Below, piece by piece: positions 1 through 6,617 of a DNA stretch of 6,898 nt (position 1 is its first letter; each line of letters begins with the position of its first letter). The position numbers were made by a program, and so were the translations under genes. The notes below the pieces were generated by a model. That model worked only from the letters and a program-made list of their open reading frames with translations, did not search any database and was not told the origin of the DNA. This stretch comes from Planctomycetota bacterium (GTDB taxonomy: Bacteria; Planctomycetota; UBA1135; GCA-002686595). The stretch spans positions 1 to 6,898 of the forward strand of contig JAPKBY010000091.1 of NCBI GenBank assembly GCA_028823185.1, read 5' to 3'.

Positions 1-1
1 G

Positions 2-70
2 CTCGCCGACCTCTGTGATGAGAGAGCTGAGAGCTCTAGCTACTTCGACGCCTATTGGTCGACGCACTAG
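2..70 (+). CDS. Possible C-terminal tail of an upstream gene (5' end outside window)
   Basis: One plus-strand frame is open from the window edge to a TAG at 68-70. It encodes about 22 residues ending in ...SYFDAYWSTH. Third codon positions are mostly G or C, as in the clear genes here, which favours this frame over the other open plus frame (stop at 81-83). If real, this gene converges on the persulfide dioxygenase gene, with only 14 bases between the two stop codons. The product cannot be recognised from so short a piece. A minus-strand frame is also open from about 79 to the window edge, so a gene starting there and running off the left edge is the alternative. Confidence 0.3.
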   Translation, partial: LADLCDERAESSSYFDAYWSTH

Positions 71-89
71 CTCAGTGCACTAGCTCAGT
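64..89. repeat. Perfect 13-bp tandem duplication at the end of the persulfide dioxygenase gene
   Basis: The 13-mer gcactagctcagt occurs twice back to back, at 64-76 and 77-89. Each copy plus the following GC forms a small inverted repeat, gcact-agctc-agtgc, with a 5-bp stem and a 5-nt loop (64-78 and 77-91). The two hairpins share bases and are mutually exclusive. The second copy contains the stop codon of the minus-strand gene (complement of 85-87). The stems are short and there is no T-run, so a terminator role is only possible. A replication-slippage duplication is the simplest explanation. Confidence 0.7.
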
Positions 90-1473
90 GCGCGATCTCT
101 AGCCCAGCCTCTTCCCAAGCCTCAAAGCCGCCGATGAGGTCCGTGAGCGGCGCGCCCGTACGTTGCGCGATCAAGCTCGCTGCGATCAGCGAGCGGTAAC
201 CACCTTGGCAATGGAGGACATGACGACCTTCAACGGGCGCCTCCAAGACGAGCTCCTCCGAACGCTGTAGCGGCAGGTTTCCCGCTCCTGCGATCCTTCC
301 CGACTCGAACTCTCCTTCACCCCGCACATCGATCACAGCGAGCTCGTCCTCTGCAGCCAAGAGCTCCGCGAGCTCTTGCGCGGTGACACGCTGAATTTGC
401 CGCAGATCGCTTCGCTCTGCCATGGCCAGGGGCGCGTCTTCCAAGAAACCGCGCACCTGGTCATATCCGATGCGTCCAAGACGCGTAGCTGCCTCACGCT
501 CCATGCCAGGATCGCAGATGAGAACGATCTCAGTCTCTGGAGCGAGCACGGTCCCCACCCAGCTAGCGAAGCGACCGCTGAGCCCGACGAAGACGGCTCC
601 GGGCAGAAAGCCCGCGGCGAAGTCCGCGCCATCGCGCGTATCGAGCAAGACCGCGCCCTCCGCCTGAGCCTCTAGAGCAGCTTCCATGGAGAGCGGCGTG
701 AGAGCGCGCTCTAAGGTCTCATCCAAGAGGGCGTGCTCGCGCTTATTGAGCGCCGCGTCGTGCCCAAAATAAGCAGGTGCGGGCTTCTGCCCTGCTGTCA
801 CCACGGCCACGAAGGCCTCCTTCGACATCTCTTGCAGAGCGTAGTTCGTGGCACGCTGCGCACCGATCGTGCAAGAGAGCGCAGAAGAGAGGCTCTTGCC
901 ACAGGCAGAGCCAGCGCCATGACCAGGGTATAGGACCGTCTCATCAGGGAGCGCGAGGAGCTTCCCGTGCACCGAATCATAGAGCGAACCCGCGAGGTCC
1001 TCTGCCGTCACACCCACCGAAGACATCAAGTCAGGTCGACCCACATCACCGATGAAGAGCGTGTCTCCTGAGAGCACAGCGTGGGGCTCGGCATCCCTCG
1101 GGGAGCGCACGAGATAGCAAGTGCTCTCAGGTGTGTGGCCGGGAGTCGCCATCGCTGTAATGGACACCTCACCGAGCTCTAGGCTCTCTCCATCTGCGAG
1201 CGGGTCGAAGTCAAACTCTGCGACCGCCGCCGCGCCGAGATGTAACTTGGCGCCAGTGGCCGCAGCCAGCTCAAGATGGCCCGCGAGGAAGTCCGCATGA
1301 AAGTGCGTCAACAAGACGTGTTTGATCTCAACGCCTAGCCGCTCCGCTGCCTCTAAATAGACGCCCACATCACGCCTCGGATCAACAACGGCAGCTACCC
1401 CGGCGTCAGAGTCGCCCACGAGATAGCTAGCCTGGGAAAGACAAGTGAGGTAGTGCTGTTCGAGGATGAGCAT
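85..1473 (-). CDS. MBL-fold persulfide dioxygenase fused to two rhodanese domains
   Basis: This 462-residue protein probably oxidises glutathione persulfide or a similar low-molecular-weight persulfide to sulfite in the cytoplasm, with the rhodanese part moving sulfane sulfur (ETHE1/PDO and CstB-like families). The metallo-beta-lactamase domain spans about residues 1-240. It carries THFHADFLAGH (56-66), PGHTPES (111-117) and SGDTLFIGDVGRPDL (135-149). The expected mononuclear Fe(II) ligands are H57, H113 and D137, by analogy with H79, H135 and D154 of human ETHE1. The conserved GHGAGSACGK (184-193) and a YFGHDAALNKRE-type linker (235-246) also fit this family. A first rhodanese domain (about 258-350) has an atypical loop starting at C320. 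The second (about 362-460) has an intact CxxGxR-type loop, CQGGYRS, with catalytic C422. The length matches MBL-rhodanese-rhodanese fusions. The ATG at 1473 gives the usual family N-terminus (...QASYLVGD). It begins 4 nt after the mscS-like stop, so translational coupling is likely. Confidence 0.93.
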   Translation of the reverse strand: MLILEQHYLTCLSQASYLVGDSDAGVAAVVDPRRDVGVYLEAAERLGVEIKHVLLTHFHADFLAGHLELAAATGAKLHLGAAAVAEFDFDPLADGESLELGEVSITAMATPGHTPESTCYLVRSPRDAEPHAVLSGDTLFIGDVGRPDLMSSVGVTAEDLAGSLYDSVHGKLLALPDETVLYPGHGAGSACGKSLSSALSCTIGAQRATNYALQEMSKEAFVAVVTAGQKPAPAYFGHDAALNKREHALLDETLERALTPLSMEAALEAQAEGAVLLDTRDGADFAAGFLPGAVFVGLSGRFASWVGTVLAPETEIVLICDPGMEREAATRLGRIGYDQVRGFLEDAPLAMAERSDLRQIQRVTAQELAELLAAEDELAVIDVRGEGEFESGRIAGAGNLPLQRSEELVLEAPVEGRHVLHCQGGYRSLIAASLIAQRTGAPLTDLIGGFEAWEEAGLEIAH

Positions 1474-1477
1474 CGCG

Positions 1478-2611
1478 TTAAGCGCTCGGCTGCTCTTTCA
1501 AATAGAGGTCGCGCTTGGGATAAGGGATCTCGATCTTCTCTGCGCGCAGCCTCGTCAAGACGGCATCGAGGAGCGAGTCCACCGCCTTGCCGCGATCCTC
1601 GGGGTCATCCACCCAGACCAAGAGCTCGAAATCGAGGCTAGAGGCTCCGAAGGCTCGGAAGCGCACGCGCGGCTCTGGCGTTTCACAAACGATCGGATCA
1701 GCGTCTGCCACCTCCATTAAGATGCCGCGCAGCTGCTCAGCGTCTGTGTCATAAGCGACTCCGACCGGAACTCGTATGCGCATCTTGGGGCTCGGACCAG
1801 CGGTCTGGTTGATGATCTGCGCTCCGCCGATCACGGCGTTAGGGATCGTTATTTCAATATCATCTCTAGTGACGACGCGGGTCGAACGGAGACCAATGCT
1901 GGTCACCTCTCCGCGCGTTCCGATGCCTTCCAAGACGATGTAGTCGCCGATGCGATAGGGAGCGTCAGCGATAATGAAGACGCCCGCGAAGAGGTTTGAG
2001 AGGGTGTCCTTCGCGGCGAAGCTGATCGCTAGACCTGCGATCCCCGCGCTCGCTAGCCAAGCTTGAGTGTTCACATCCCAAACAAGGATCACTCCATAGA
2101 TGGCGACCCCGACCAAGACCAGCTTCGAGAGATTCGAGAAGAGCGGGAAGGTGCGGTTCTCCACGATCCTGTACCTGTCCCTCTTCTTGCTCGCGTGTCG
2201 CAAGAACTCATCAATAAGCCTCAAGGTGGCGAGGCTCCAGATCATGACGAGCAAGGTCTGAATGACCCTCATCACGAAGAGCTTCGCGCCCGCCTCTTCA
2301 ATCTGAAGATGGTTCGCTGCGACCCACAACCCATACAGGACCGTGGTTTGAACGACTGGACCCGAGAGGTGTTCCAACGCGAGGTCATCGAGCGGAGTGT
2401 CGCTCTTCTTTACCCAGACGTTCATCGTCACGCGCAAGAGCTTGTCGACGATCTTCCCGAAGATGATCGCTGAGACAATGATGACCACGGCGCCCGCGAG
2501 GCCGTTCTCTGTGAGCAAGTAGACTTGCTCTGAGATCGTCTCGGCGAGGGAGCGGGCGGGCTCTGCGCCTGCATCCATAGACTGCGATTCGAGAATCTTG
2601 TTAACGCTCAT
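1478..2611 (-). CDS. MscS-family small-conductance mechanosensitive ion channel
   Basis: This 377-residue inner-membrane protein is predicted to open under membrane tension and release solutes during osmotic downshock. Hydrophobic segments lie at about residues 37-53, 84-100, 112-133, 161-179 and 183-213. The last is the pore-lining helix and channel signature (GIAGLAISFAAKDTLSNLFAG, described by G190, G193, A199-A200, D202 and N206). The beta domain follows (about 216-275, including RIGDYI and the TIPNAVI segment), then the alpha/beta vestibule domain ending in the typical IPYPKRDLYL (362-371). It is longer than E. coli MscS (286 residues, three TM helices), with about two extra N-terminal membrane segments, as in several five-TM MscS-like proteins. 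It is the middle gene of the minus-strand operon, 43 nt after the lipoprotein gene and 4 nt before the dioxygenase gene. The ATG at 2611 is preceded by GAGGAG at a rather long distance. Confidence 0.95.
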   Translation of the reverse strand: MSVNKILESQSMDAGAEPARSLAETISEQVYLLTENGLAGAVVIIVSAIIFGKIVDKLLRVTMNVWVKKSDTPLDDLALEHLSGPVVQTTVLYGLWVAANHLQIEEAGAKLFVMRVIQTLLVMIWSLATLRLIDEFLRHASKKRDRYRIVENRTFPLFSNLSKLVLVGVAIYGVILVWDVNTQAWLASAGIAGLAISFAAKDTLSNLFAGVFIIADAPYRIGDYIVLEGIGTRGEVTSIGLRSTRVVTRDDIEITIPNAVIGGAQIINQTAGPSPKMRIRVPVGVAYDTDAEQLRGILMEVADADPIVCETPEPRVRFRAFGASSLDFELLVWVDDPEDRGKAVDSLLDAVLTRLRAEKIEIPYPKRDLYLKEQPSA

Positions 2612-2623
2612 GCCTGAAAGCTA

Positions 2624-2629
2624 CTCCTC
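2624..2629 (-). promoter_or_regulatory. Probable ribosome binding site of the MscS-like gene
   Basis: The minus strand reads GAGGAG here, 12 nt upstream of the ATG at 2611. The match to Shine-Dalgarno is good, but the spacing is longer than the usual 5-9 nt. It lies in the 43-nt gap after the lipoprotein gene, so the channel can be translated independently of its upstream neighbour. Confidence 0.45.
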
Positions 2630-2654
2630 GAAAGGGGCAGGTTCCATCAAGCCC

Positions 2655-3488
2655 TCAGCGCTCTTCTAGTTTCCTTAGCACCCAGCGCACCCCCTCAGCG
2701 ACCGCCTCTGGATGCTCGCTCAAGACTGCGCTCCCAAAATCAGGCCTGACCTGGTGCTCTACGACTGAATCAATGTGCATCTCACTCGCTAGCTCAGCGT
2801 GCAGCTCCTGCCAAAGCATCACATCCTCTGGGCGTCGCCCTGCCCGCTCTTCTGCTTCCCCAAAGCGCGTGCAGCTCAATATCCAGACAGGGACAGCCGG
2901 CAAAACAGGCAGACGAGTCATCCTGGCCGTGTCTTGTTCGAGCGAGGCATACTCCCTGCGCACACCCTCAGAGCGGAGGTTCACCTCTTTCTGAAAGGCG
3001 TCTCTGGCGTCACGCCACTCAGTCTCTGTACGGGTCAACCTAGACCTCTTTAACCAATCTTCATGGCTAGGGTCGATCAGGACGATCCCGCTCACCTCTT
3101 CCCTGTGAAGAGCTGCGAAAGCGCGCACATGAAAGGCGCCGAGCGCGTGTCCGACTAAGACATAGGGCGGCTCGACCTCGAGGGCTTCAAGGACCTCTTG
3201 CAGCTCTTTCACGATCTGAGGGGACCCCCGCCCGACGAGCCCCAACTCCGAGCGGCCGAGTCCGGGTCTGGACCAGGTCACGACTCGTGCGATCTCTGAC
3301 AGATCATCTCTGACCGCCTGCCACACGCTGAGATCTTGTCCGGCCCCGCTCTCCAAGATGACGACCGGGGCATCTCTCGGCCCGTCTACGCGCGCATGAA
3401 CTCGTGCGCCCGGCACCTCAACCCAATGGTCGACGCTTGGAGCAGAGCAGGCGCTCAAGAGGAGGACAGAGAGGAGAGCTCGTGACAC
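2655..3488 (-). CDS. Alpha/beta-hydrolase-fold lipoprotein, probable pseudoenzyme
   Basis: This 277-residue protein starts with a short lipoprotein signal (R3, hydrophobic 4-13) and lipobox L-S-A-C. Cleavage before C14 would leave a lipid-anchored periplasmic or envelope protein. The body has alpha/beta-hydrolase landmarks: VILESGAGQDLSVW (43-56, the oxyanion/HG-loop region), WSRPGLGRS (72-80), LVGHALGAFHVRAFA (111-125, the nucleophile elbow), GIVLIDPSHED (134-144) and a C-terminal PEAVAEGVRWVL (260-271). Two key residues are missing. The elbow reads G-H-A-L-G instead of G-H-S-L-G, so A115 (codon GCG) replaces serine. The segment that usually reads SGHxI...PEAV reads FGSAVLSEHPEAV, placing S253 at the histidine position. 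A normal hydrolase role is therefore doubtful; a binding or structural role is an inference. The GTG start at 3488 is the only usable one, because an in-frame TAG lies 12 nt upstream (3498-3500). No clear Shine-Dalgarno sequence precedes it. It is the first gene of the minus-strand operon and is divergent from gcvP. Confidence 0.85.
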   Translation of the reverse strand: MSRALLSVLLLSACSAPSVDHWVEVPGARVHARVDGPRDAPVVILESGAGQDLSVWQAVRDDLSEIARVVTWSRPGLGRSELGLVGRGSPQIVKELQEVLEALEVEPPYVLVGHALGAFHVRAFAALHREEVSGIVLIDPSHEDWLKRSRLTRTETEWRDARDAFQKEVNLRSEGVRREYASLEQDTARMTRLPVLPAVPVWILSCTRFGEAEERAGRRPEDVMLWQELHAELASEMHIDSVVEHQVRPDFGSAVLSEHPEAVAEGVRWVLRKLEER

Positions 3489-3675
3489 ACCGTCAGGCTA
3501 TCACCAACTCCGGTGCCTTGGGCTCGAACTAATCAGCTATGGGCCTGAGAAAACCTCCTGAAGGAGGGCTTCCACGGGGAGAAAGAATTGGCCCAGAGCC
3601 CTATACTGAGAACCCACGAGCGGGCCCGGGGGCGTGAAAGCCTGCGGGCCTGAACCGTTCAACGCGATCAACGCC
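3489..3675. promoter_or_regulatory. Divergent intergenic region between the lipoprotein gene and gcvP
   Basis: This region must hold promoters for both the minus-strand operon and gcvP. On the plus strand TATACT (3602-3607) resembles a sigma-70 -10 box, but I see no convincing -35 box 16-18 bp upstream, so the call is weak. A possible long-range stem joins tgggcc (3540-3545) to ggccca (3590-3595) and encloses the CCTCCT/AGGAGG hairpin listed separately. G+C-rich runs (gggcccggggg, 3622-3632) precede the GTG at 3634. The conserved core of the glycine riboswitch, which often controls gcv genes, is not recognisable here. Confidence 0.5.
3554..3567. other. Hairpin of anti-SD-like and SD-like arms (CCTCC-tgaa-GGAGG)
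   Basis: CCTCC (3554-3558) and GGAGG (3563-3567) form a perfect 5-bp G+C-rich stem closed by TGAA. Read as six-mers, the arms are CCTCCT and AGGAGG, the anti-Shine-Dalgarno and Shine-Dalgarno consensus. On the minus strand the hairpin is followed by TTTTCT, giving a short intrinsic-terminator-like shape 66 nt upstream of the lipoprotein start. On the plus strand four A residues precede it, and no ATG, GTG or TTG start follows at normal spacing. It could be an attenuator for the minus operon, a block against readthrough, or coincidence. Confidence 0.45.
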
Positions 3676-6561
3676 ATGACCCAGCCTTCACCCTACTCTC
3701 CCTCTGACACCTTCGTGCGGCGCCACATCGGTCCGAGTGATGACGACATCACCTCGATGATCGAAACTGTAGGCGTGAGCAGCCTCGATGAACTCATCGA
3801 TCAAACTCTGCCCGCTGACATCCGCCTGAAGCGCGAGCTAGATCTCGGACGCGAGCGCGGAGAGCAAGGCCTCTTAGACGAGCTAAGAGGCATCGCAGAG
3901 AAGAACGAGGTCATGACCTCGCACATCGGCATGGGCTACTACTCGTGCATCACACCTCCCGTGATCTTGCGCAACGTCCTCGAGAACCCTGCTTGGTACA
4001 CGCAGTACACGCCCTATCAAGCAGAGATCAGCCAGGGCCGCCTTGAGGCGCTCCTCATCTTCCAAACCATGGTCACCGACCTGACCGGAATGGAGATCTC
4101 AAACGCTTCACTCCTTGATGAGGCCACAGCTGCCGCTGAGGCGATGAACATGTGTCACGGGATCGCGCGCAGCAAGCGGCCTCGCTTTGTGGCATCCGAC
4201 CGATGCCACCCTCAGACACTCGCCGTCTTAGCCACCCGCGCCGAGACGCTCGGGATTGACCTGTGCATTGGCGACCCAAGCACTGAAGATCTCTCTGATG
4301 TCTCCGGTGTCCTCGTTCAATACCCGGACACTTATGGGCGCTGCGATGATCACGCCTCGACAGCTCAGCGCGCGCACGACGCAGGCGCTCTCATGGTCGT
4401 CGCCTCTGATCTCTTGGCGCTCTGCTTGCTCCGCTCTCCTGGAGAGTTTGGCGCGGACATCGTCGTGGGTTCAGCCCAGCGCTTCGGCGTCCCCATGGGC
4501 TATGGCGGTCCCCACGCAGCCTTCCTCGCCACGAGCGAGAAGCACAAGCGCCAGATCCCGGGACGCATCGTCGGCTTGAGCCGCGACTCACATGGAGAGC
4601 CCGCCCTGCGAATGGCGCTGCAAACCCGCGAACAGCACATCCGCCGTGACAAGGCCACCAGCAATATCTGCACAGCGCAGGTGCTCCTCGCCGTCATGGC
4701 CGCCTTCTACGGCGTTTATCACGGACCAGAAGGGCTTCGCGCGATCGCCACCCGCGTCCACGGCCTGACAGAGGCGCTGCGCACAGGCCTGCGCGCTCTA
4801 GGACATGAGGTCGAAGACGGCGTCATCTTTGACACCCTCTGTGTGCGGCCTACAGGCGGGGCCAGCTCAATCCATAAGCTCGGGAGAGAGCGCGGCGTCA
4901 ACTTCCGTGAGATTGACTCCAAGACATTGGGCATCTCTCTAGACGAGACGACTCGCCTCGAAGATCTCGCTGTGATCTTCGCTGCCTTTGGCGGCGGAGA
5001 CACCGACCTAGACTCGCTCTGCGAAGAGACCTCCTTGGAGTACTCAGCGCCTTATGCCCGCGAATCTAGCTACCTCACCCACCCGAACTTCACGAGCTAT
5101 CACTCAGAGCATGAGATGCTCCGGTTCCTGAACCGTCTTGCATCACGAGACCTCTCTTTAACCACCTCGATGATCCCATTGGGCTCTTGCACGATGAAGC
5201 TCAACGCCACGACGGAGATGATCCCCGTCACTTGGCCCGAGTTCGGAGCGCTCCACCCCTACAGCCCAACCAGCCAAGCGGCTGGCTATGCAGAGCTTCT
5301 GACCAGCCTTGAGTCGATGCTGTGTGAGATCACCGGGTTCTCAGCCGTCAGCTTGCAGCCGAACGCGGGCTCACAAGGCGAGTACGCCGGCATGCTCGCG
5401 ATCCAAGCTTGGCACAAATCTCGGGGTGACTCTGCGCGAGACATCTGCCTCATCCCCACCTCTGCGCACGGCACAAACCCCGCCAGCGCCGTGATGGCAG
5501 GGATGCGAGTCGTCGCCGTCAAATGCGATGAAGAGGGCAACATCGACCTCGAAGATCTAGAGGCTCGCGCGACTCAGCACGCTGATCAGCTCGCGGCCAT
5601 CATGATCACCTACCCCTCGACACACGGCGTCTTCGAGGTCGAGGTGAAACGCATCTGCGAGCTCGTCCACGCTCACGGCGGACAGATCTACATGGACGGT
5701 GCGAACATGAACGCTCAGGTCGGCCTCTGCCGTCCAGGAGACATCGGCGCAGACGTCTGCCACCTCAACCTCCACAAGACCTTCTGCATCCCTCACGGAG
5801 GTGGGGGTCCTGGCATGGGTCCGATCGGCGTCGCCTCTCACCTCGCCCCATTCCTCCCTGCGCACCCGCTCACGGGCGGCACAGAGGGCCAGCCCGGAGC
5901 TGTCTCCGCCGCTCCCTTCGGCAGCGCTAGCATCCTCCCCATCTCTTGGATGTACATCGCGCTGATGGGCGCACGAGGACTGCGCAAAGCCACAGAGGTC
6001 GCGATCTTGAACGCCAACTACATGGCGACTCGACTCGAAGATCACTACCCCGTCCTCTTCAGGGGCGCGCAAGGTCGCTGCGCTCACGAGTTCATCCTCG
6101 ACATCAGGCCTTTTGAAAAGTCAGCCCACATCGGCGCAGAAGACATCGCCAAGCGGCTCATCGACTACGGCTTTCACGCTCCGACGATGTCCTTCCCTGT
6201 CGCCGGGACGCTGATGATCGAACCGACTGAGTCCGAATCTAAGTCAGAGCTCGATCGCTTCTGCGACGCCATGATCGGAATCCGCGAAGAGATCCGGGCG
6301 ATCGAAGAAGGGCACCTGCCTGACGATGACAACCCGCTCGTCAACGCTCCCCACACCGCCAGCGCTGTAACCGCTGATGAGTGGTCGCACGCGTACTCAA
6401 GAGAGCAAGCCGCCTGGCCCGCCCCTTGGAGTCGCGAGCACAAGTTCTGGCCTTACGTCGGCCGCATCGACAATGGCTATGGCGACAAGCACCTCATCTG
6501 CTCTTGCCCCTCAGTCGAAGAGCTCGCCGAAGAGCCAGCCCCTGAGCTCGCGCTGACCTGA
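3676..6561 (+). CDS. gcvP: Glycine dehydrogenase (decarboxylating), P-protein of the glycine cleavage system
   Basis: The P-protein is a PLP enzyme that decarboxylates glycine and passes the aminomethyl group to the lipoyl arm of the H-protein, in the cytoplasm. From the ATG at 3676 the protein has 961 residues, close to the 957 of E. coli GcvP, so this is the single-chain form with both halves fused. The N-terminal half begins with the family hallmark RRHIGPSDDD (15-24) and includes MTSHIGMGYY (80-89) and the YTPYQAEISQGRLEA segment. The C-terminal half carries MIPLGSCTMKLN (499-510), TSAHGTNPAS (595-604), DGANMNAQVG and the PLP-binding HKTF, with Schiff-base lysine K701, followed by a glycine-rich loop (IPHGGGGPGMGP). 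An in-frame GTG at 3634 would add 14 residues, but the ATG puts RHIGP at the usual distance from the N-terminus. Neither start has a clear Shine-Dalgarno sequence. The tail after ICSCPSVEE is acidic and extended. gcvT, gcvH and lpd are not in the window, so gcvP is apparently a solo gene. Confidence 0.97.
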   Translation: MTQPSPYSPSDTFVRRHIGPSDDDITSMIETVGVSSLDELIDQTLPADIRLKRELDLGRERGEQGLLDELRGIAEKNEVMTSHIGMGYYSCITPPVILRNVLENPAWYTQYTPYQAEISQGRLEALLIFQTMVTDLTGMEISNASLLDEATAAAEAMNMCHGIARSKRPRFVASDRCHPQTLAVLATRAETLGIDLCIGDPSTEDLSDVSGVLVQYPDTYGRCDDHASTAQRAHDAGALMVVASDLLALCLLRSPGEFGADIVVGSAQRFGVPMGYGGPHAAFLATSEKHKRQIPGRIVGLSRDSHGEPALRMALQTREQHIRRDKATSNICTAQVLLAVMAAFYGVYHGPEGLRAIATRVHGLTEALRTGLRALGHEVEDGVIFDTLCVRPTGGASSIHKLGRERGVNFREIDSKTLGISLDETTRLEDLAVIFAAFGGGDTDLDSLCEETSLEYSAPYARESSYLTHPNFTSYHSEHEMLRFLNRLASRDLSLTTSMIPLGSCTMKLNATTEMIPVTWPEFGALHPYSPTSQAAGYAELLTSLESMLCEITGFSAVSLQPNAGSQGEYAGMLAIQAWHKSRGDSARDICLIPTSAHGTNPASAVMAGMRVVAVKCDEEGNIDLEDLEARATQHADQLAAIMITYPSTHGVFEVEVKRICELVHAHGGQIYMDGANMNAQVGLCRPGDIGADVCHLNLHKTFCIPHGGGGPGMGPIGVASHLAPFLPAHPLTGGTEGQPGAVSAAPFGSASILPISWMYIALMGARGLRKATEVAILNANYMATRLEDHYPVLFRGAQGRCAHEFILDIRPFEKSAHIGAEDIAKRLIDYGFHAPTMSFPVAGTLMIEPTESESKSELDRFCDAMIGIREEIRAIEEGHLPDDDNPLVNAPHTASAVTADEWSHAYSREQAAWPAPWSREHKFWPYVGRIDNGYGDKHLICSCPSVEELAEEPAPELALT

Positions 6562-6584
6562 AGATCTCGCAGATCAGGTCAGCG
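6551..6584. terminator. Inverted repeat overlapping the gcvP stop; candidate bidirectional terminator
   Basis: cgctgacctga (6551-6561) and tcaggtcagcg (6574-6584) are perfect 11-bp complements around a 12-nt loop. Alternatively, the outer 9 bp pair with a further gatct/agatc stem (6563-6567 with 6571-6575), a bulge and a 3-nt loop. The left arm includes the last codons and TGA stop of gcvP. It lies between convergent genes, a typical place for a shared terminator. Neither strand has a T-run directly after the stem: on the plus strand TAAAAAC follows. An intrinsic terminator is therefore not textbook, and an mRNA 3'-end stabilising hairpin is the alternative. Confidence 0.55.
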
Positions 6585-6617
6585 TAAAAACAGCGAGGTC
6601 TAAACAGCAGGAGATCT

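Noticed and set aside
23..37. Hairpin agagct-gag-agctct near the left edge
   Set aside because: Only 6 bp, no T-run, and it falls inside the possible coding tail; too weak to call a terminator.
376..675. Overlapping plus- and minus-strand frames of 80-100 residues inside the dioxygenase gene
   Set aside because: They overlap the rhodanese coding region in other frames and show no domain or start signals.
2063..2473. Plus-strand open frame of 136 residues opposite the MscS-like gene
   Set aside because: It is a shadow of a clear channel gene; the translation is charged, low-complexity and has no recognisable domain.
3489..3675. Glycine riboswitch upstream of gcvP
   Set aside because: I looked for the conserved tandem-aptamer core and found only a distant resemblance (cctgaaggagg), better explained as a simple hairpin.
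5557..6087. Antisense open frame of 176 residues on the minus strand inside gcvP
   Set aside because: It is fully inside the well-conserved C-terminal half of gcvP; the composition (rich in Arg, Asp, Val, Ala) is what a mirror of a G+C-rich codon pattern gives, and no family is recognisable.
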